From Alphaproteobacteria bacterium (lineage in GTDB: Bacteria > Pseudomonadota > Alphaproteobacteria > CACIAM-22H2), in contig JAFKFM010000010.1 of assembly GCA_017308135.1 (NCBI GenBank), forward strand, positions 172,296 through 236,295: 64,000 nucleotides of DNA, given 5' to 3'. The notes beneath the pieces were generated by a model, which was given only the letters and a program-made list of their open reading frames with translations, made no database searches and had not been told where the DNA came from. This document shows positions 51,993 through 60,643 of the stretch, one piece after another (the first letter of the stretch is position 1; every line of letters starts with the position of its first letter). The position numbers were made by a program, and so were the translations under genes.

Positions 51993-52747
51993 GCAAAGGC
52001 CTGATCTATCTCGAACGCGACGGCAATGTCGGAGAACTGGTGCTGAACCGCCCGGAAAAGCTCAACGCGCTCACGCCCGACATGTTCCGCCTGCTGCGCG
52101 ATCTGTCGATGGAAATCAATGAGACCGACGATATCCATGTCGTCCTATTCCGCGGCGAAGGTCCGCGCGCCTTCTGTGCGGGCACCGACATCAACACGCT
52201 GAAGGAGTATCCGGATTTCTGGGCGTGGCGGAATCGCGTGGATTACGTCACGCAGATCCGCGCGATCCGCAAGCCGGTGATCGCTTGCGTGCACGGTTAC
52301 GCGCTGGGCGGCGGGCACGAGCTCGCGGTCGCGGCCGATATCCGTATCGCCGCCGCCAACGCCGTGTTCGGCGCGCCGGAAATCCGCCTCGGCTGGGTCG
52401 GGGCGGGCGGTACCTCGCAATATCTGCCGCGCTTGATCGGTTACGGCCAGGCGATGCGCGTGCTGCTGACCGGCCAGCGTATCGACGCGCAGGAAGCCCT
52501 GCGCATCGGTTTGGTCGAGGAAGTCGTCGAGACGGGCAAGGAACTGGATCGCGCGCGCGAGTTGGCGTGCGAAATCGCGAGCTACTCGCCCATTGCCACG
52601 CAAACGACCAAGGCGGCCGTGCGCGCGGGCATGAACGGCAATCTCGAACTCGGCTTGCAGATCGAAAACGAGCTTATGGCGCTGTGCTTCGCGGCGGGCA
52701 ACGACAAGGAAGGTGCCAAGTTGTTCGGCGAAAGGAAACCGAAGTGA
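51989..52747 (+). CDS. enoyl-CoA hydratase/isomerase-family protein
   Basis: The product has 252 residues; its ATG overlaps the CoA-transferase stop (ATGA). The crotonase oxyanion-hole segments are FCAGTDINTL and CVHGYALGGGHELAVAADIRIA. The first catalytic Glu is retained in FGAPEIRLGW, but at the place of the second Glu (rat hydratase AMEMVLTG) this protein has AMRVLLTG, an Arg. It is therefore probably not a classical hydratase and could be an isomerase, decarboxylase or hydrolase of an acyl-CoA. It acts on the CoA ester formed by the previous enzyme. Confidence 0.88.
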   Translation: MSKGLIYLERDGNVGELVLNRPEKLNALTPDMFRLLRDLSMEINETDDIHVVLFRGEGPRAFCAGTDINTLKEYPDFWAWRNRVDYVTQIRAIRKPVIACVHGYALGGGHELAVAADIRIAAANAVFGAPEIRLGWVGAGGTSQYLPRLIGYGQAMRVLLTGQRIDAQEALRIGLVEEVVETGKELDRARELACEIASYSPIATQTTKAAVRAGMNGNLELGLQIENELMALCFAAGNDKEGAKLFGERKPK

Positions 52748-53928
52748 CCGGGGCTGCGCGAATCGTTCTGCGCGGGCTCACTTGGGGCCATCGCCGGGCG
52801 ATCGATCCGCTGCGCGCGAGTGCCGCAGCATTCGCGCGGGAGAATCCGTCGATCGCGGTCGAATGGGACGTGCGCAGCTTGGAAGCCTTCGAGCATCAGG
52901 CGCTGCGCGATGCGGTCGTCGGCTTCGACTATGTCGTGTTCGACCATCCGTTCATCGGTACGATCGCCCAGGCGGGGATCTTCGCTCCCCTCGACGACAT
53001 TCTCGGCGTCGTGCCGAACGGCACGTCGCCCGCGCAATATGCGGGCCCGTCGCTCGACACCTATCGCTGGAAGGGCAAGCTGTGGGGTGCACCCGTCGAT
53101 GCCGCCACGATGCACGCGATCGGCCGTCCCGATTTGCTGCCTTATCCGTGGCCCGAGAAATGGGACGCGGTGATGGCGCTGGCGGCCGAGTTGCGCCGCA
53201 AAGGCCTTTGGATCGGCCTCGCCAACGGCGATCATCACGGTTTTCTGTTCGCCGGCAGTCTCATGTACAACGCGGGCGCGCCGTGGCATCGCGGCGACAA
53301 TCCCGCGTTGGACTTCGATTCCGCCGCATTCGAAGCGGCGCTCGAGCGACTGATGGCATTGCGGCCCTACGCGCACCCGGATTGCGAGAAATGGAATTCG
53401 ATCCGGCTGCACGATGCGATGACGCAGGCCGACGATATCGCCTATTGCCCCGGTACTTACGGTTACGCGACCTATGGCGAGGCGGATTTCGGGACGCGAC
53501 GCCTGGGCTTCGGGCCATTCCCCGGCACGAAGGCACCTTATTGCGCGGGGACGTTGATCGGCGGGGCGGCGGTGGGCCTGACCGCGCATTCGACGAATGT
53601 CGCGGCGGCGAGCGCCTATCTCCGCCATCTGATCGATCCGCGCGTGCAGATCGAGATCTTCGGCATGAATCACGGCCAGCCCGGCGTCGCGGCGGCGTGG
53701 GACGACAAGATCCTCGATGCCCGTTTCAACGGCTACTACGCGGCCGTCGGCCCCACATTGCGCGCCGCCGGCGTGCGGCCGCGCTTCGCGGGCTTCGGTT
53801 TGTTCGAACGCGCCGCGGGCAAGATCGCGGTGCGGTGCACCGGGGGCGAGATTTCCGTTCGCGAAACGGTGCGCCAGGTTTCGGAACTGGCGGAAAAGAC
53901 GATCGCCGGGATGGCGGCGACGGTTTGA
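52744..53928 (+). CDS. family 1 solute-binding-like protein without signal peptide
   Basis: The product has 394 residues from a GTG at 52744 that overlaps the previous stop (GTGA). The fold is that of extracellular binding proteins: VLRGLTWGHRRAIDPLRASAAAFARENP, FDYVVFDHPFIGTIAQAGIFAPLDD, KLWGAPVDAATMHAIGRPDLL and FNGYYAAVGPTLRAAG. No hydrophobic signal, lipobox or Tat motif precedes it, and no upstream start could add one because the reading frame runs into the hydratase gene. It should therefore stay in the cytoplasm. No ABC permease is encoded nearby. A cytoplasmic ligand-carrier or sensor role is an inference. Confidence 0.8.
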   Translation: MTGAARIVLRGLTWGHRRAIDPLRASAAAFARENPSIAVEWDVRSLEAFEHQALRDAVVGFDYVVFDHPFIGTIAQAGIFAPLDDILGVVPNGTSPAQYAGPSLDTYRWKGKLWGAPVDAATMHAIGRPDLLPYPWPEKWDAVMALAAELRRKGLWIGLANGDHHGFLFAGSLMYNAGAPWHRGDNPALDFDSAAFEAALERLMALRPYAHPDCEKWNSIRLHDAMTQADDIAYCPGTYGYATYGEADFGTRRLGFGPFPGTKAPYCAGTLIGGAAVGLTAHSTNVAAASAYLRHLIDPRVQIEIFGMNHGQPGVAAAWDDKILDARFNGYYAAVGPTLRAAGVRPRFAGFGLFERAAGKIAVRCTGGEISVRETVRQVSELAEKTIAGMAATV

Positions 53929-53991
53929 GGCGAATCCAACGTAACGTGCGAGACCCGAAGCCGGGCGCGCATCGACAAAAAGGAGGAAGCG

Positions 53992-54978
53992 ATGAAAAGA
54001 CGGGCATTCATGGCGACGGTGGCGGGGGCCGGTGCGGCTTTCGTGACGTCGCGTTCGCAGGCGCGTACGGTGCTGCGCGTGGGCACGGGGCAAGCTGCTG
54101 CCGACCTTCAGGTGACGATCCTGAACGAAGTCGCCGAGCGCGTCGCGCGACGCACGAACGGCGAGTTGACGTTGCAGCTTTTCCCCGGCGGGCAGCTGGG
54201 CAGCGAGCGCGACGTGCACGAGCAGGTGAAGCTCGGCGCGCCGATCCTGACGATCGTCGATTCGGGTTACTTCGCCAACTACACCAGCCGCGACGTCGGC
54301 ATCCTGTCGGCGCCGTTCGTCTTCACGAGCTATGATCAGGTGCGTCGCGTGCTCGCGTCGGATCTCGCGCGCGGCTGGTTGCAGCGCGCCGAAGGCAACG
54401 GCATCCGCATGCTGTCGTTCAACTGGTTCTTCGGCGAGCGGCACATCGTCGGCAAGAAGCCGTTTCCGGAAGTCGCCGACCTGCGTGCGGTCAAGTTCCG
54501 TTTGGCGCCGATCCCCATTTACATCGACTCGTTCAAGCAATTGGGCGTGTCGCCGGTGACGATCGATTTCGCCGAAGTCTACGGCGCGTTGCAGCAGGGC
54601 GTCGTCGACGCGGCCGAAGGCCCGCTGGCGTCGATCTTCTCCTCGAAGCTCTACGAACCCGCGCCGAACGTTTCGTTGACCGGGCACGTCAAGCAGGTGC
54701 TGGGCGTCATGATGAACAAGGGCGTGTTCGACGGCCTGCCGGCCGCGCATCGGACGGCCTTGGTCGAGGAATTCACCGCCGGCGGCGATCGCTACTCCGA
54801 GCAAGGATTGGGGAAGATCGGCGAGATCCGCGCCCAGATGGAGCGCAGCGGCGTGCGCTTCGTGAATGCGAACGTGGCGGCCTATTCCGCGGCGGTCGTC
54901 CCGATGTATCAATCCTATAAGGATTGGACCGCCGGTCTGATCGACCAAGTTCGCACAATCGCGGGCGCGGCCGGTTGA
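53992..54978 (+). CDS. dctP: TRAP transporter substrate-binding protein DctP
   Basis: The product has 328 residues with a twin-arginine-like signal (MKRRAFMATVAGAGAAFVTS). The mature DctP fold shows GELTLQLFPGGQLGSERDVHEQVKLGAP, FNWFFGERHIVGKKPF and the conserved carboxylate-binding region LRAVKFRLAPIPIYIDSFKQLG with VTIDFAEVYGALQQGVVDAAEGP. It binds an organic acid in the periplasm for the DctQM permease encoded next. AAAGGAGG lies just before the ATG, a strong ribosome-binding site. Confidence 0.95.
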   Translation: MKRRAFMATVAGAGAAFVTSRSQARTVLRVGTGQAAADLQVTILNEVAERVARRTNGELTLQLFPGGQLGSERDVHEQVKLGAPILTIVDSGYFANYTSRDVGILSAPFVFTSYDQVRRVLASDLARGWLQRAEGNGIRMLSFNWFFGERHIVGKKPFPEVADLRAVKFRLAPIPIYIDSFKQLGVSPVTIDFAEVYGALQQGVVDAAEGPLASIFSSKLYEPAPNVSLTGHVKQVLGVMMNKGVFDGLPAAHRTALVEEFTAGGDRYSEQGLGKIGEIRAQMERSGVRFVNANVAAYSAAVVPMYQSYKDWTAGLIDQVRTIAGAAG

Positions 54979-54992
54979 TTTGAACGAAGGGG

Positions 54993-55024
54993 GCGTCCGC
55001 CGCGCCGGCAGGGGCGGCGGACGC
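54993..55024 (+). terminator. hairpin between dctP and dctQ
   Basis: GCGTCCGCCGC (54993-55003) and GCGGCGGACGC (55014-55024) form a perfect 11-bp stem, followed by TTTCCGCTTTT. It starts 14 bp after the dctP stop. It has the form of an intrinsic terminator and would make dctP transcripts outnumber dctQM transcripts. Confidence 0.85.
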
Positions 55025-55050
55025 TTTCCGCTTTTCCGGAATTTGAATCC

Positions 55051-55548
55051 ATGTTTGCTGCCGTCCGCTGGTTCGAAGACAATGCGCCGGCTTTTCTGCT
55101 GGCCGCGATGATCGTCTTGGTCGTCGTCGACGTGACCTGCCGCTATTTCCTCAACGTTGCCTTTGCGGGGTCCAGCGAACTCGCGACCGCCATGTTCGTC
55201 TGGCTGGTCTTCGTGGGTGCCGCCGGCGCCACACGCAAATTGCAGAATATCGCGGTTGATGGCGTCACGCTTTTGCTGGGCGAGGCGATCAAGCGTCCTC
55301 TCGAAACGGCGCTCCATATCGCCACGGTCGCGGGTTGCGCTTACGTCACGTATTTCAGCACCAAGCTCAGCTTCGCTTCGTGGGAACGCGAGATCGACAT
55401 GCTCGGCGTGCCCTACACGTTCGTCTATATGGCGATCCCCGTCGGCTTCGGATTGATGGGCATCCACTCCGCGATCCACGCCGTCGATCGTGCGACCGGC
55501 CGCAAGCCCGTTGAACCCGCCGCCGCCAAGCCGGAGAATCTGGAATGA
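55051..55548 (+). CDS. dctQ: TRAP transporter small permease DctQ
   Basis: The product has 165 residues with four hydrophobic segments (first FLLAAMIVLVVVDVTCRYF, then SSELATAMFVWLVFVGAAGA). The LATAMFVWLVFVGAAGATRK segment is the DctQ signature. Its last codons overlap the ATG of dctM (55545). It bridges DctP and DctM in the membrane. Confidence 0.93.
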   Translation: MFAAVRWFEDNAPAFLLAAMIVLVVVDVTCRYFLNVAFAGSSELATAMFVWLVFVGAAGATRKLQNIAVDGVTLLLGEAIKRPLETALHIATVAGCAYVTYFSTKLSFASWEREIDMLGVPYTFVYMAIPVGFGLMGIHSAIHAVDRATGRKPVEPAAAKPENLE

Positions 55549-56819
55549 TCGCGCTCGCCGCCGGCATCATCCTTTTGATCGCGCTGGGCATGCCGATCGC
55601 GTTCGCGATTCTCGTGCCTTCCGCCGTTTACTTCCATACGACCGGCTTGCCCGAGGCGATCTTCGCGCAGCGCGTGGCCAGCGGAACCGTGTCGTTTCCG
55701 CTGCTCGCGATCCCGTTCTTCATTCTCGCCGGCAGCATCATGCATCGCGGCGGAATCGCGCGCCGCTTGATCGACGTCGCCGTCGTCTCGGTCGGCCACC
55801 TGCGCGCGGGGCTCGCCCAAGTCGGCGTCGTCGGCGGCACGCTGATCAGCGCCGTCTCGGGCTCGGCCACGGCCGATACCGCCATTCTCGCCAAGACCGT
55901 GTCGCTGCAGATGGTGCGGGAAGGCTATCCGCGCGGTTTCGCCGCCGTGGTCGCGGCCGTGTCGGGCGTGCTGGGGCCGATGATTCCGCCCAGCATTATG
56001 ATGATCCTCTACGGCCTCGCGGCCGAGGTTTCGATCGGCAAGTTGTTCGTCGCGGGCGTACTGCCGGGTTTGCTGATTGCAGCATGTCTGCTCGCCGCCA
56101 ATTTGTCGGTGATGAAGCGCCACAACATCCAAATCCCATTGCGCCCGCGCCCGAAGGCGGGCGACGTGATCGGCGCGATCAAACGCGGCTTCTGGGCTTT
56201 GCTGTTCCCGGTGCTGGTGTGGGTGGGTTTGCGCGGCGGGTTCTTCACGCCGACGGAACTTGGCGCGTTCGTCGCCGTCTACTGCCTTGTCATCAGCCTG
56301 TTCGTCTATAAGGAGATCGGATGGCGCGACCTGCCGGAGATCTTCCGCGAATCGGCGCTGCTGACCGCGCTGATCATGATCATTCTGGCGTCGAGCGCCG
56401 CGCTCAATTATGCGGTCGCCTGGGAACGCATGCCGCAGGCTTTGTCGGCATGGCTGCTGGCGCTATCGGACAACAAATACGTCCTGCTGTTGCTGATCAA
56501 CGTCCTGCTGTTGATCCTCGGCACGGCGATGGAAGGTCCGCCATTGCTGATCATTCTGACGCCGATCCTGGTGCCCGTGATGAAGGCGCTGGGCGTCGAT
56601 CTCGTCCATTTCGGCGTGATCCTCACCTTCAATCTTGTGCTGGGGGCGCTGACGCCGCCGGTCGCGACGTTGATCTTCGTGGCAAGCTCGATCGTCGGCT
56701 GCACGTCTGCTGAGTTCATGAAGTATTTCTGGCTCGTCTTCGGTTATCTGATCCTGGCGCTGCTGATCATCACCTTCGTGCCGTGGTTCAGTCTGGCGCT
56801 GCCGAATTTGATGTTTTGA
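55545..56819 (+). CDS. dctM: TRAP transporter large permease DctM
   Basis: The product has 424 residues with about twelve membrane segments. DctM features include FPLLAIPFFILAGSIMHRGGIARRLIDVA and VSGSATADTAILAKT, and VSGVLGPMIPPSIMMILYGL. It is the sodium-coupled translocation subunit. With DctPQ it imports the acid that the CoA-transferase and hydratase-like enzyme upstream probably process. Confidence 0.95.
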   Translation: MIALAAGIILLIALGMPIAFAILVPSAVYFHTTGLPEAIFAQRVASGTVSFPLLAIPFFILAGSIMHRGGIARRLIDVAVVSVGHLRAGLAQVGVVGGTLISAVSGSATADTAILAKTVSLQMVREGYPRGFAAVVAAVSGVLGPMIPPSIMMILYGLAAEVSIGKLFVAGVLPGLLIAACLLAANLSVMKRHNIQIPLRPRPKAGDVIGAIKRGFWALLFPVLVWVGLRGGFFTPTELGAFVAVYCLVISLFVYKEIGWRDLPEIFRESALLTALIMIILASSAALNYAVAWERMPQALSAWLLALSDNKYVLLLLINVLLLILGTAMEGPPLLIILTPILVPVMKALGVDLVHFGVILTFNLVLGALTPPVATLIFVASSIVGCTSAEFMKYFWLVFGYLILALLIITFVPWFSLALPNLMF

Positions 56820-56840
56820 TTTGCGCGCGGCTGGAACGAA

Positions 56841-56873
56841 GAAGCCCGCCCTGGGAAACCAGCGGCGGGCTTC
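56841..56873. terminator. dispersed hairpin terminator, copy 5
   Basis: GAAGCCCGCC (56841-56850) pairs with GGCGGGCTTC (56864-56873), a perfect 10-bp stem. The inner stem CTGG (56851-56854)/CCAG (56859-56862) closes a GAAA tetraloop, with one bulged C. It lies between the convergent dctM (plus) and SDR (minus) genes and is the most regular copy. Confidence 0.9.
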
Positions 56874-56900
56874 GGCGTTCTGTGGGCGTCGTTCGCGCTA

Positions 56901-57647
56901 TTAGTAAGTCGCGCGACCGCCGGACAGGTCGAACACGGCGCCGGTGGTGAAGCTGTTCTGCTTCGTGACGAGCCACACGATCATCTCGGCGGATTCGTCG
57001 ATTTCCAGGAAGCGCCCGCGCGGGATCTTCGACAGCATGTAGTCGATATGCGTCTGCTGCATCTGGTCGAAGATGCGTGTGCGCGCGGCGGCGGGCGTCA
57101 CGCAGTTGACCGCGATATCCAGCCCGGCGAGTTCCTTGCCGAGCGACTTCGTCAGGCCGATCACGCCCGCTTTCGATGCGGAGTAGGCGCTGGCGTTGGG
57201 ATTGCCTTCCTTACCCGCGATCGACGCGATATTGACGATGCGGCCGTATTTGCGCGCCTGCATGCCCGGCACGACCGCCTTGTTGACGTAGAACGTGCCG
57301 AGTAGATTGATCTGCACGATCTTGGCGAATTCCTCGACCGGATAATCGGCGACGGTCGCGTTCATGCCGGCGATGCCGGCCGAGTTCACGAGGATGTCAA
57401 CGCCACCGAGCTGCTTCTCGGTCTCGGCAAGGGCCGCCTCGACCGAGCCCCAATCCGAGATATCGGCCTTCACCGCGATGGCACCGCCGCCGATCGCGGC
57501 GGCATGTTCGCCGGCGAGCTTCGTATCGAGGTCCCACAGCGCGACCTTGGCGCCGTTCGCGGCGAGCAGCTTCGCCACGGCCCCGCCGATTCCTTGCGCG
57601 CCGCCCGTGACGATCGCAACCTTGCCGCCGACGTCATACTTGTTCAT
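56901..57647 (-). CDS. short-chain dehydrogenase/reductase (SDR)
   Basis: The product has 248 residues, a classical SDR. The cofactor motif is TGGAQGIGG (14-22), the NAG-type motif is ILVNSAGIAG, and the catalytic residues are S142, Y155 and K159 (YSASK). The D39 after the second strand suggests NAD over NADP. It should oxidise or reduce a sugar-acid or ketone intermediate. It is the last gene of the minus-strand unit with the GMC oxidoreductase and the racemase-family enzyme, 28 bp behind the GMC gene. Confidence 0.92.
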   Translation of the reverse strand: MNKYDVGGKVAIVTGGAQGIGGAVAKLLAANGAKVALWDLDTKLAGEHAAAIGGGAIAVKADISDWGSVEAALAETEKQLGGVDILVNSAGIAGMNATVADYPVEEFAKIVQINLLGTFYVNKAVVPGMQARKYGRIVNIASIAGKEGNPNASAYSASKAGVIGLTKSLGKELAGLDIAVNCVTPAAARTRIFDQMQQTHIDYMLSKIPRGRFLEIDESAEMIVWLVTKQNSFTTGAVFDLSGGRATY

Positions 57648-57675
57648 TCGTCTCTCCTGGAGCGTTTCTTGCGTT

Positions 57676-59385
57676 CTAACCGCTTCTTTCGTCGGCGGCG
57701 AGAATACCGTCGGCGATTTTCTCGGCCAGCATGATGACGGGGATGTTGGTATTCGCACGCGGTACGGTCGGCATGACCGACGCATCGACGACGCGCAGGC
57801 CCCGCGCGCCGTAGACGCGCGCGGAATGCGGATCGACGACGGCGCGCTTGTCGGCCGCATCGCCCATTTTGCACGTACCCGACGCGTGCCAGCCGCCGAT
57901 CGTGTGCTTGCGCACCAACTCGTCGAGCTTTTCCTCGTCCTTTAACGCGTTGTCGAGTGGGCCGTCTTGCGACAACATGCGTTCGATGAAGACCTGCCGT
58001 AGGGCAGGGACCATATCCATGGCGAGCGCCGGAATGCCGGTCATCAGCCAATTGCGGATCGAGATTTGGCCGACCAAGGCCGCGAGCGTGCCATGGGTCG
58101 CCACGAACGGGGCGGACGCCGCCGCGCGCATCGACGGGGCCGCGAAGAAACCCGCCATCCGGCGCACGCAATCGCGCATACGCACGAAGTCGCGCGGATC
58201 GGATAGCAGCTCGAACGCCACGTCGGCGTAGTCTTTCGGCGAGGCGGATTTCAGTTTCAGGCGGCCGCTGGAATAGGGCTTGTTGATCCACGAGAACAGC
58301 GTGCCGATCCGCACGCCGATCGGATGCCAGGCCGATTTGGCGACAACGACGGTGAACATGTCGTTGGGCGGCATTTCCGGCATGCCGGAGGAATAACGCA
58401 GCGCCATCTGCACATGGCGGCGCGGGGTGGCGCCCATGCGCGCATGCGGCTTGATCCAAGCCGACATGGCGATCGACGGGTGCTCCTGCAGATTGTCGCC
58501 CACGCCGGGACGATCGGCGATCACGTCGATGCCGAGCGCTTTCAAATCGCTTGCATCGCCGATTCCGGCGCGCAGCAGCATTGCGGGCGATTGCAAGGCG
58601 CCCGCCGAGATAATGATCTCGCGCCCGTCGATCGTGTCGCCGTCTTCAAGCTTGATCCCGACCGCCGCACCGTCGCGCATAACGATGCCCATCACACGCG
58701 TGTTGGACCGGATCGCCAAATTGGGCCGCGCGCGGGCTTCGGCGTCGAGATAGCCCATCGCGGCGGAAATGCGCTGATGGCGGTTGGTCGACAGCGACAT
58801 GGCGAACCAGCCGTCGTCGAACACGCCGTTCTGGTCGCCGATATCACGATAATTCTCGCCAGCGAAGGCGTCGGCGGCGGCGCGGGTGAAGCCCGGCCAT
58901 TCGCGGTTCATCACGCGGCTGATCTTGATCGGCCCCGCATCGCCGTGCAGCGGTCCTTGGAAATCGAGATCGTTTTCCAGCTTGCGGAAATAGGGCAGAA
59001 CGCCGTTCCAGCCCCAGCCGCGCGCGCCGAGCGATTCCCATTCGTCGTAATCATCGGGCGTCCCGCGATTGGCGAGTTCGCCATTGATGCTCGACCCGCC
59101 GCCGACGACCCGCGCCTGGCCGTAGGGGCGCAAGGGCGAGGCTTCGGGCCGGTTATGCGGCACCGGCTGGAAGCGGACTTTCAGGTCTTGCCACTGATAG
59201 CCCTTATTGAACGACGCGCGATAGGGATAGACGTCCCTGATCTCGGCGGGCTCGCGGCCCGGCGCGTAATCCATCCCGGCTTCGACGAGCAGCACCTTGT
59301 TGGCGCTGCGTGCGGACAGGCGATTGGCGAGCACGCAGCCGGCCGAGCCGCCGCCCACAATGATGTAGTCCCACATCTGCGACAT
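57676..59385 (-). CDS. GMC-family flavin oxidoreductase (choline dehydrogenase-like)
   Basis: The product has 569 residues from ATG 59385. The FAD-binding motif is DYIIVGGGSAGCVLANRLS (residues 6-24), followed by the GMC signatures GQARVVGGGSSINGELANRG and ISAGALQSPAMLLRAGIG. The active-site His is in TIGGWHASGTCKMG. It has no signal peptide. It probably oxidises an alcohol group of a sugar or sugar acid. Its position between the dehydratase-like and SDR genes indicates a short oxidative pathway. Confidence 0.92.
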   Translation of the reverse strand: MSQMWDYIIVGGGSAGCVLANRLSARSANKVLLVEAGMDYAPGREPAEIRDVYPYRASFNKGYQWQDLKVRFQPVPHNRPEASPLRPYGQARVVGGGSSINGELANRGTPDDYDEWESLGARGWGWNGVLPYFRKLENDLDFQGPLHGDAGPIKISRVMNREWPGFTRAAADAFAGENYRDIGDQNGVFDDGWFAMSLSTNRHQRISAAMGYLDAEARARPNLAIRSNTRVMGIVMRDGAAVGIKLEDGDTIDGREIIISAGALQSPAMLLRAGIGDASDLKALGIDVIADRPGVGDNLQEHPSIAMSAWIKPHARMGATPRRHVQMALRYSSGMPEMPPNDMFTVVVAKSAWHPIGVRIGTLFSWINKPYSSGRLKLKSASPKDYADVAFELLSDPRDFVRMRDCVRRMAGFFAAPSMRAAASAPFVATHGTLAALVGQISIRNWLMTGIPALAMDMVPALRQVFIERMLSQDGPLDNALKDEEKLDELVRKHTIGGWHASGTCKMGDAADKRAVVDPHSARVYGARGLRVVDASVMPTVPRANTNIPVIMLAEKIADGILAADERSG

Positions 59386-59390
59386 AACGG

Positions 59391-60584
59391 TTAGCGGCGG
59401 AAGGTCTGCAACGAAACGCGGTTCTTTTCGATGTAGTCCCAATCGTATTCGACGCCGAGGCCGGGGCCTTCGGGCACGCCGAAACATCCGTCCGCTTCGA
59501 TCGCTTCCAGTTCGTCGCTATAGCCCGAGCCGAAGACCGGCGGCACGGGATTGCGCACGCCGGGGGCGACGAGCGACAGCTCGTACCAATTGGTATTGCG
59601 CATCGCGGCCATGCAGTGGCGTTGCGCGGGACCGGCGGCGTGGACTTCGCAATCGAGACCGAAAGCTTCGGCCAGATGCGCCGTCTTCATCGCACCGGTG
59701 ATGCCCATGTCGTAATCGGGATCGGTGCGCACGAAATCGGTGGCGCCGGAAACGAGCCACGGCACTTTCGTTTCCAAGCCGCGCACATGCTCGGTCAGCA
59801 GCAGCGGCGTTTTGACGTGTTCCTTCAACTGACGCGCGGCGTGCGGCGACCAGCCCGCATCCATGAACGGATCTTCGTACCAATAATACTTCGCCTCGTC
59901 GCAGGCTTTGCCGACATAGATGGCGTCGGCGAAGGTGTGCAACTCGCTCGCCGCGTCGTACATCAGCTCCATCCGGCCGCCGAGCTTCTCGGCGACATGC
60001 AGGATCACGCCGGCTTCTTCCTTGCGGTCGCCTTCGCCCCAGCCGTGAATCTTGAAGCCCTTGAAGCCGAGTTCGGCGCAATGGCGCGCGTAATCGGCAT
60101 AGGCTTCCTTGCTGTCGAGAATGCCCTGGCGCCCGCCGTTCAGCGTGCTGGCATAGACGGGCAGGCGGTCGCGATAGCCGCCGAGCAGGCGCCAGACCGG
60201 GCGCTTGGCGACTTTGCCGGCCAAATCCCACAGCGCGATATCGATCGCCGAATGGCCCACGGCCATGAAATGGCGATGCGCCCGCTTCAGCTTGTTGAAG
60301 ATGGCTTCGCGCGCTTCCGGATCGGCGCCCAGGATCAACGGAACGAGTCCACGAACCTGACTGACAAGTACGCCGCTTTTGCCGCTATGGACGCTGACAT
60401 ATTCGCCGCGTGCACCGTTCTTGGTGCTGATGACGAGGGCGAAGGCCTTGAACTCGGTCTTGGCGCCGAGCGCCACGGCGCGATTGCCGCTGACATCCGT
60501 TCCAATGTTATCGATTGTATATTTGAATTCGTGAAGTTCGACCTGGTCGATTTGATCGCCATGTGCGGTCGTCGTTGCGGCCAT
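59391..60584 (-). CDS. mandelate racemase/muconate lactonizing enzyme-family protein (enolase superfamily)
   Basis: The product has 397 residues. The enolase-superfamily metal ligands are D210 (LMYDAAS), E237 (WYEDPF) and E265 (LLTEHVRG). The second-strand base motif reads FKIHGWG: K178 with His at position 180 (KxH) rather than the usual KxK. A conserved His is in CEVHAAGPAQRH. It most likely dehydrates or epimerises a sugar acid. It is first in its minus-strand operon and divergent from the FadR-type regulator at 60653. Confidence 0.9.
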   Translation of the reverse strand: MAATTTAHGDQIDQVELHEFKYTIDNIGTDVSGNRAVALGAKTEFKAFALVISTKNGARGEYVSVHSGKSGVLVSQVRGLVPLILGADPEAREAIFNKLKRAHRHFMAVGHSAIDIALWDLAGKVAKRPVWRLLGGYRDRLPVYASTLNGGRQGILDSKEAYADYARHCAELGFKGFKIHGWGEGDRKEEAGVILHVAEKLGGRMELMYDAASELHTFADAIYVGKACDEAKYYWYEDPFMDAGWSPHAARQLKEHVKTPLLLTEHVRGLETKVPWLVSGATDFVRTDPDYDMGITGAMKTAHLAEAFGLDCEVHAAGPAQRHCMAAMRNTNWYELSLVAPGVRNPVPPVFGSGYSDELEAIEADGCFGVPEGPGLGVEYDWDYIEKNRVSLQTFRR

Positions 60585-60615
60585 GTCGTTCGCGTCCCTC
60601 GTTTGATTTTCCGTC

Positions 60616-60643
60616 TTGACAATCTGTCAGACAACTTGATAGT
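60616..60643 (+). promoter_or_regulatory. putative promoter of the FadR-type gene
   Basis: TTGACA (60616-60621) and GATAGT (60638-60643) are 16 bp apart. Transcription would begin about 60650, only a few bases before the ATG at 60653, so the message may be leaderless, or translation may begin at the second ATG (60662). Confidence 0.5.
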
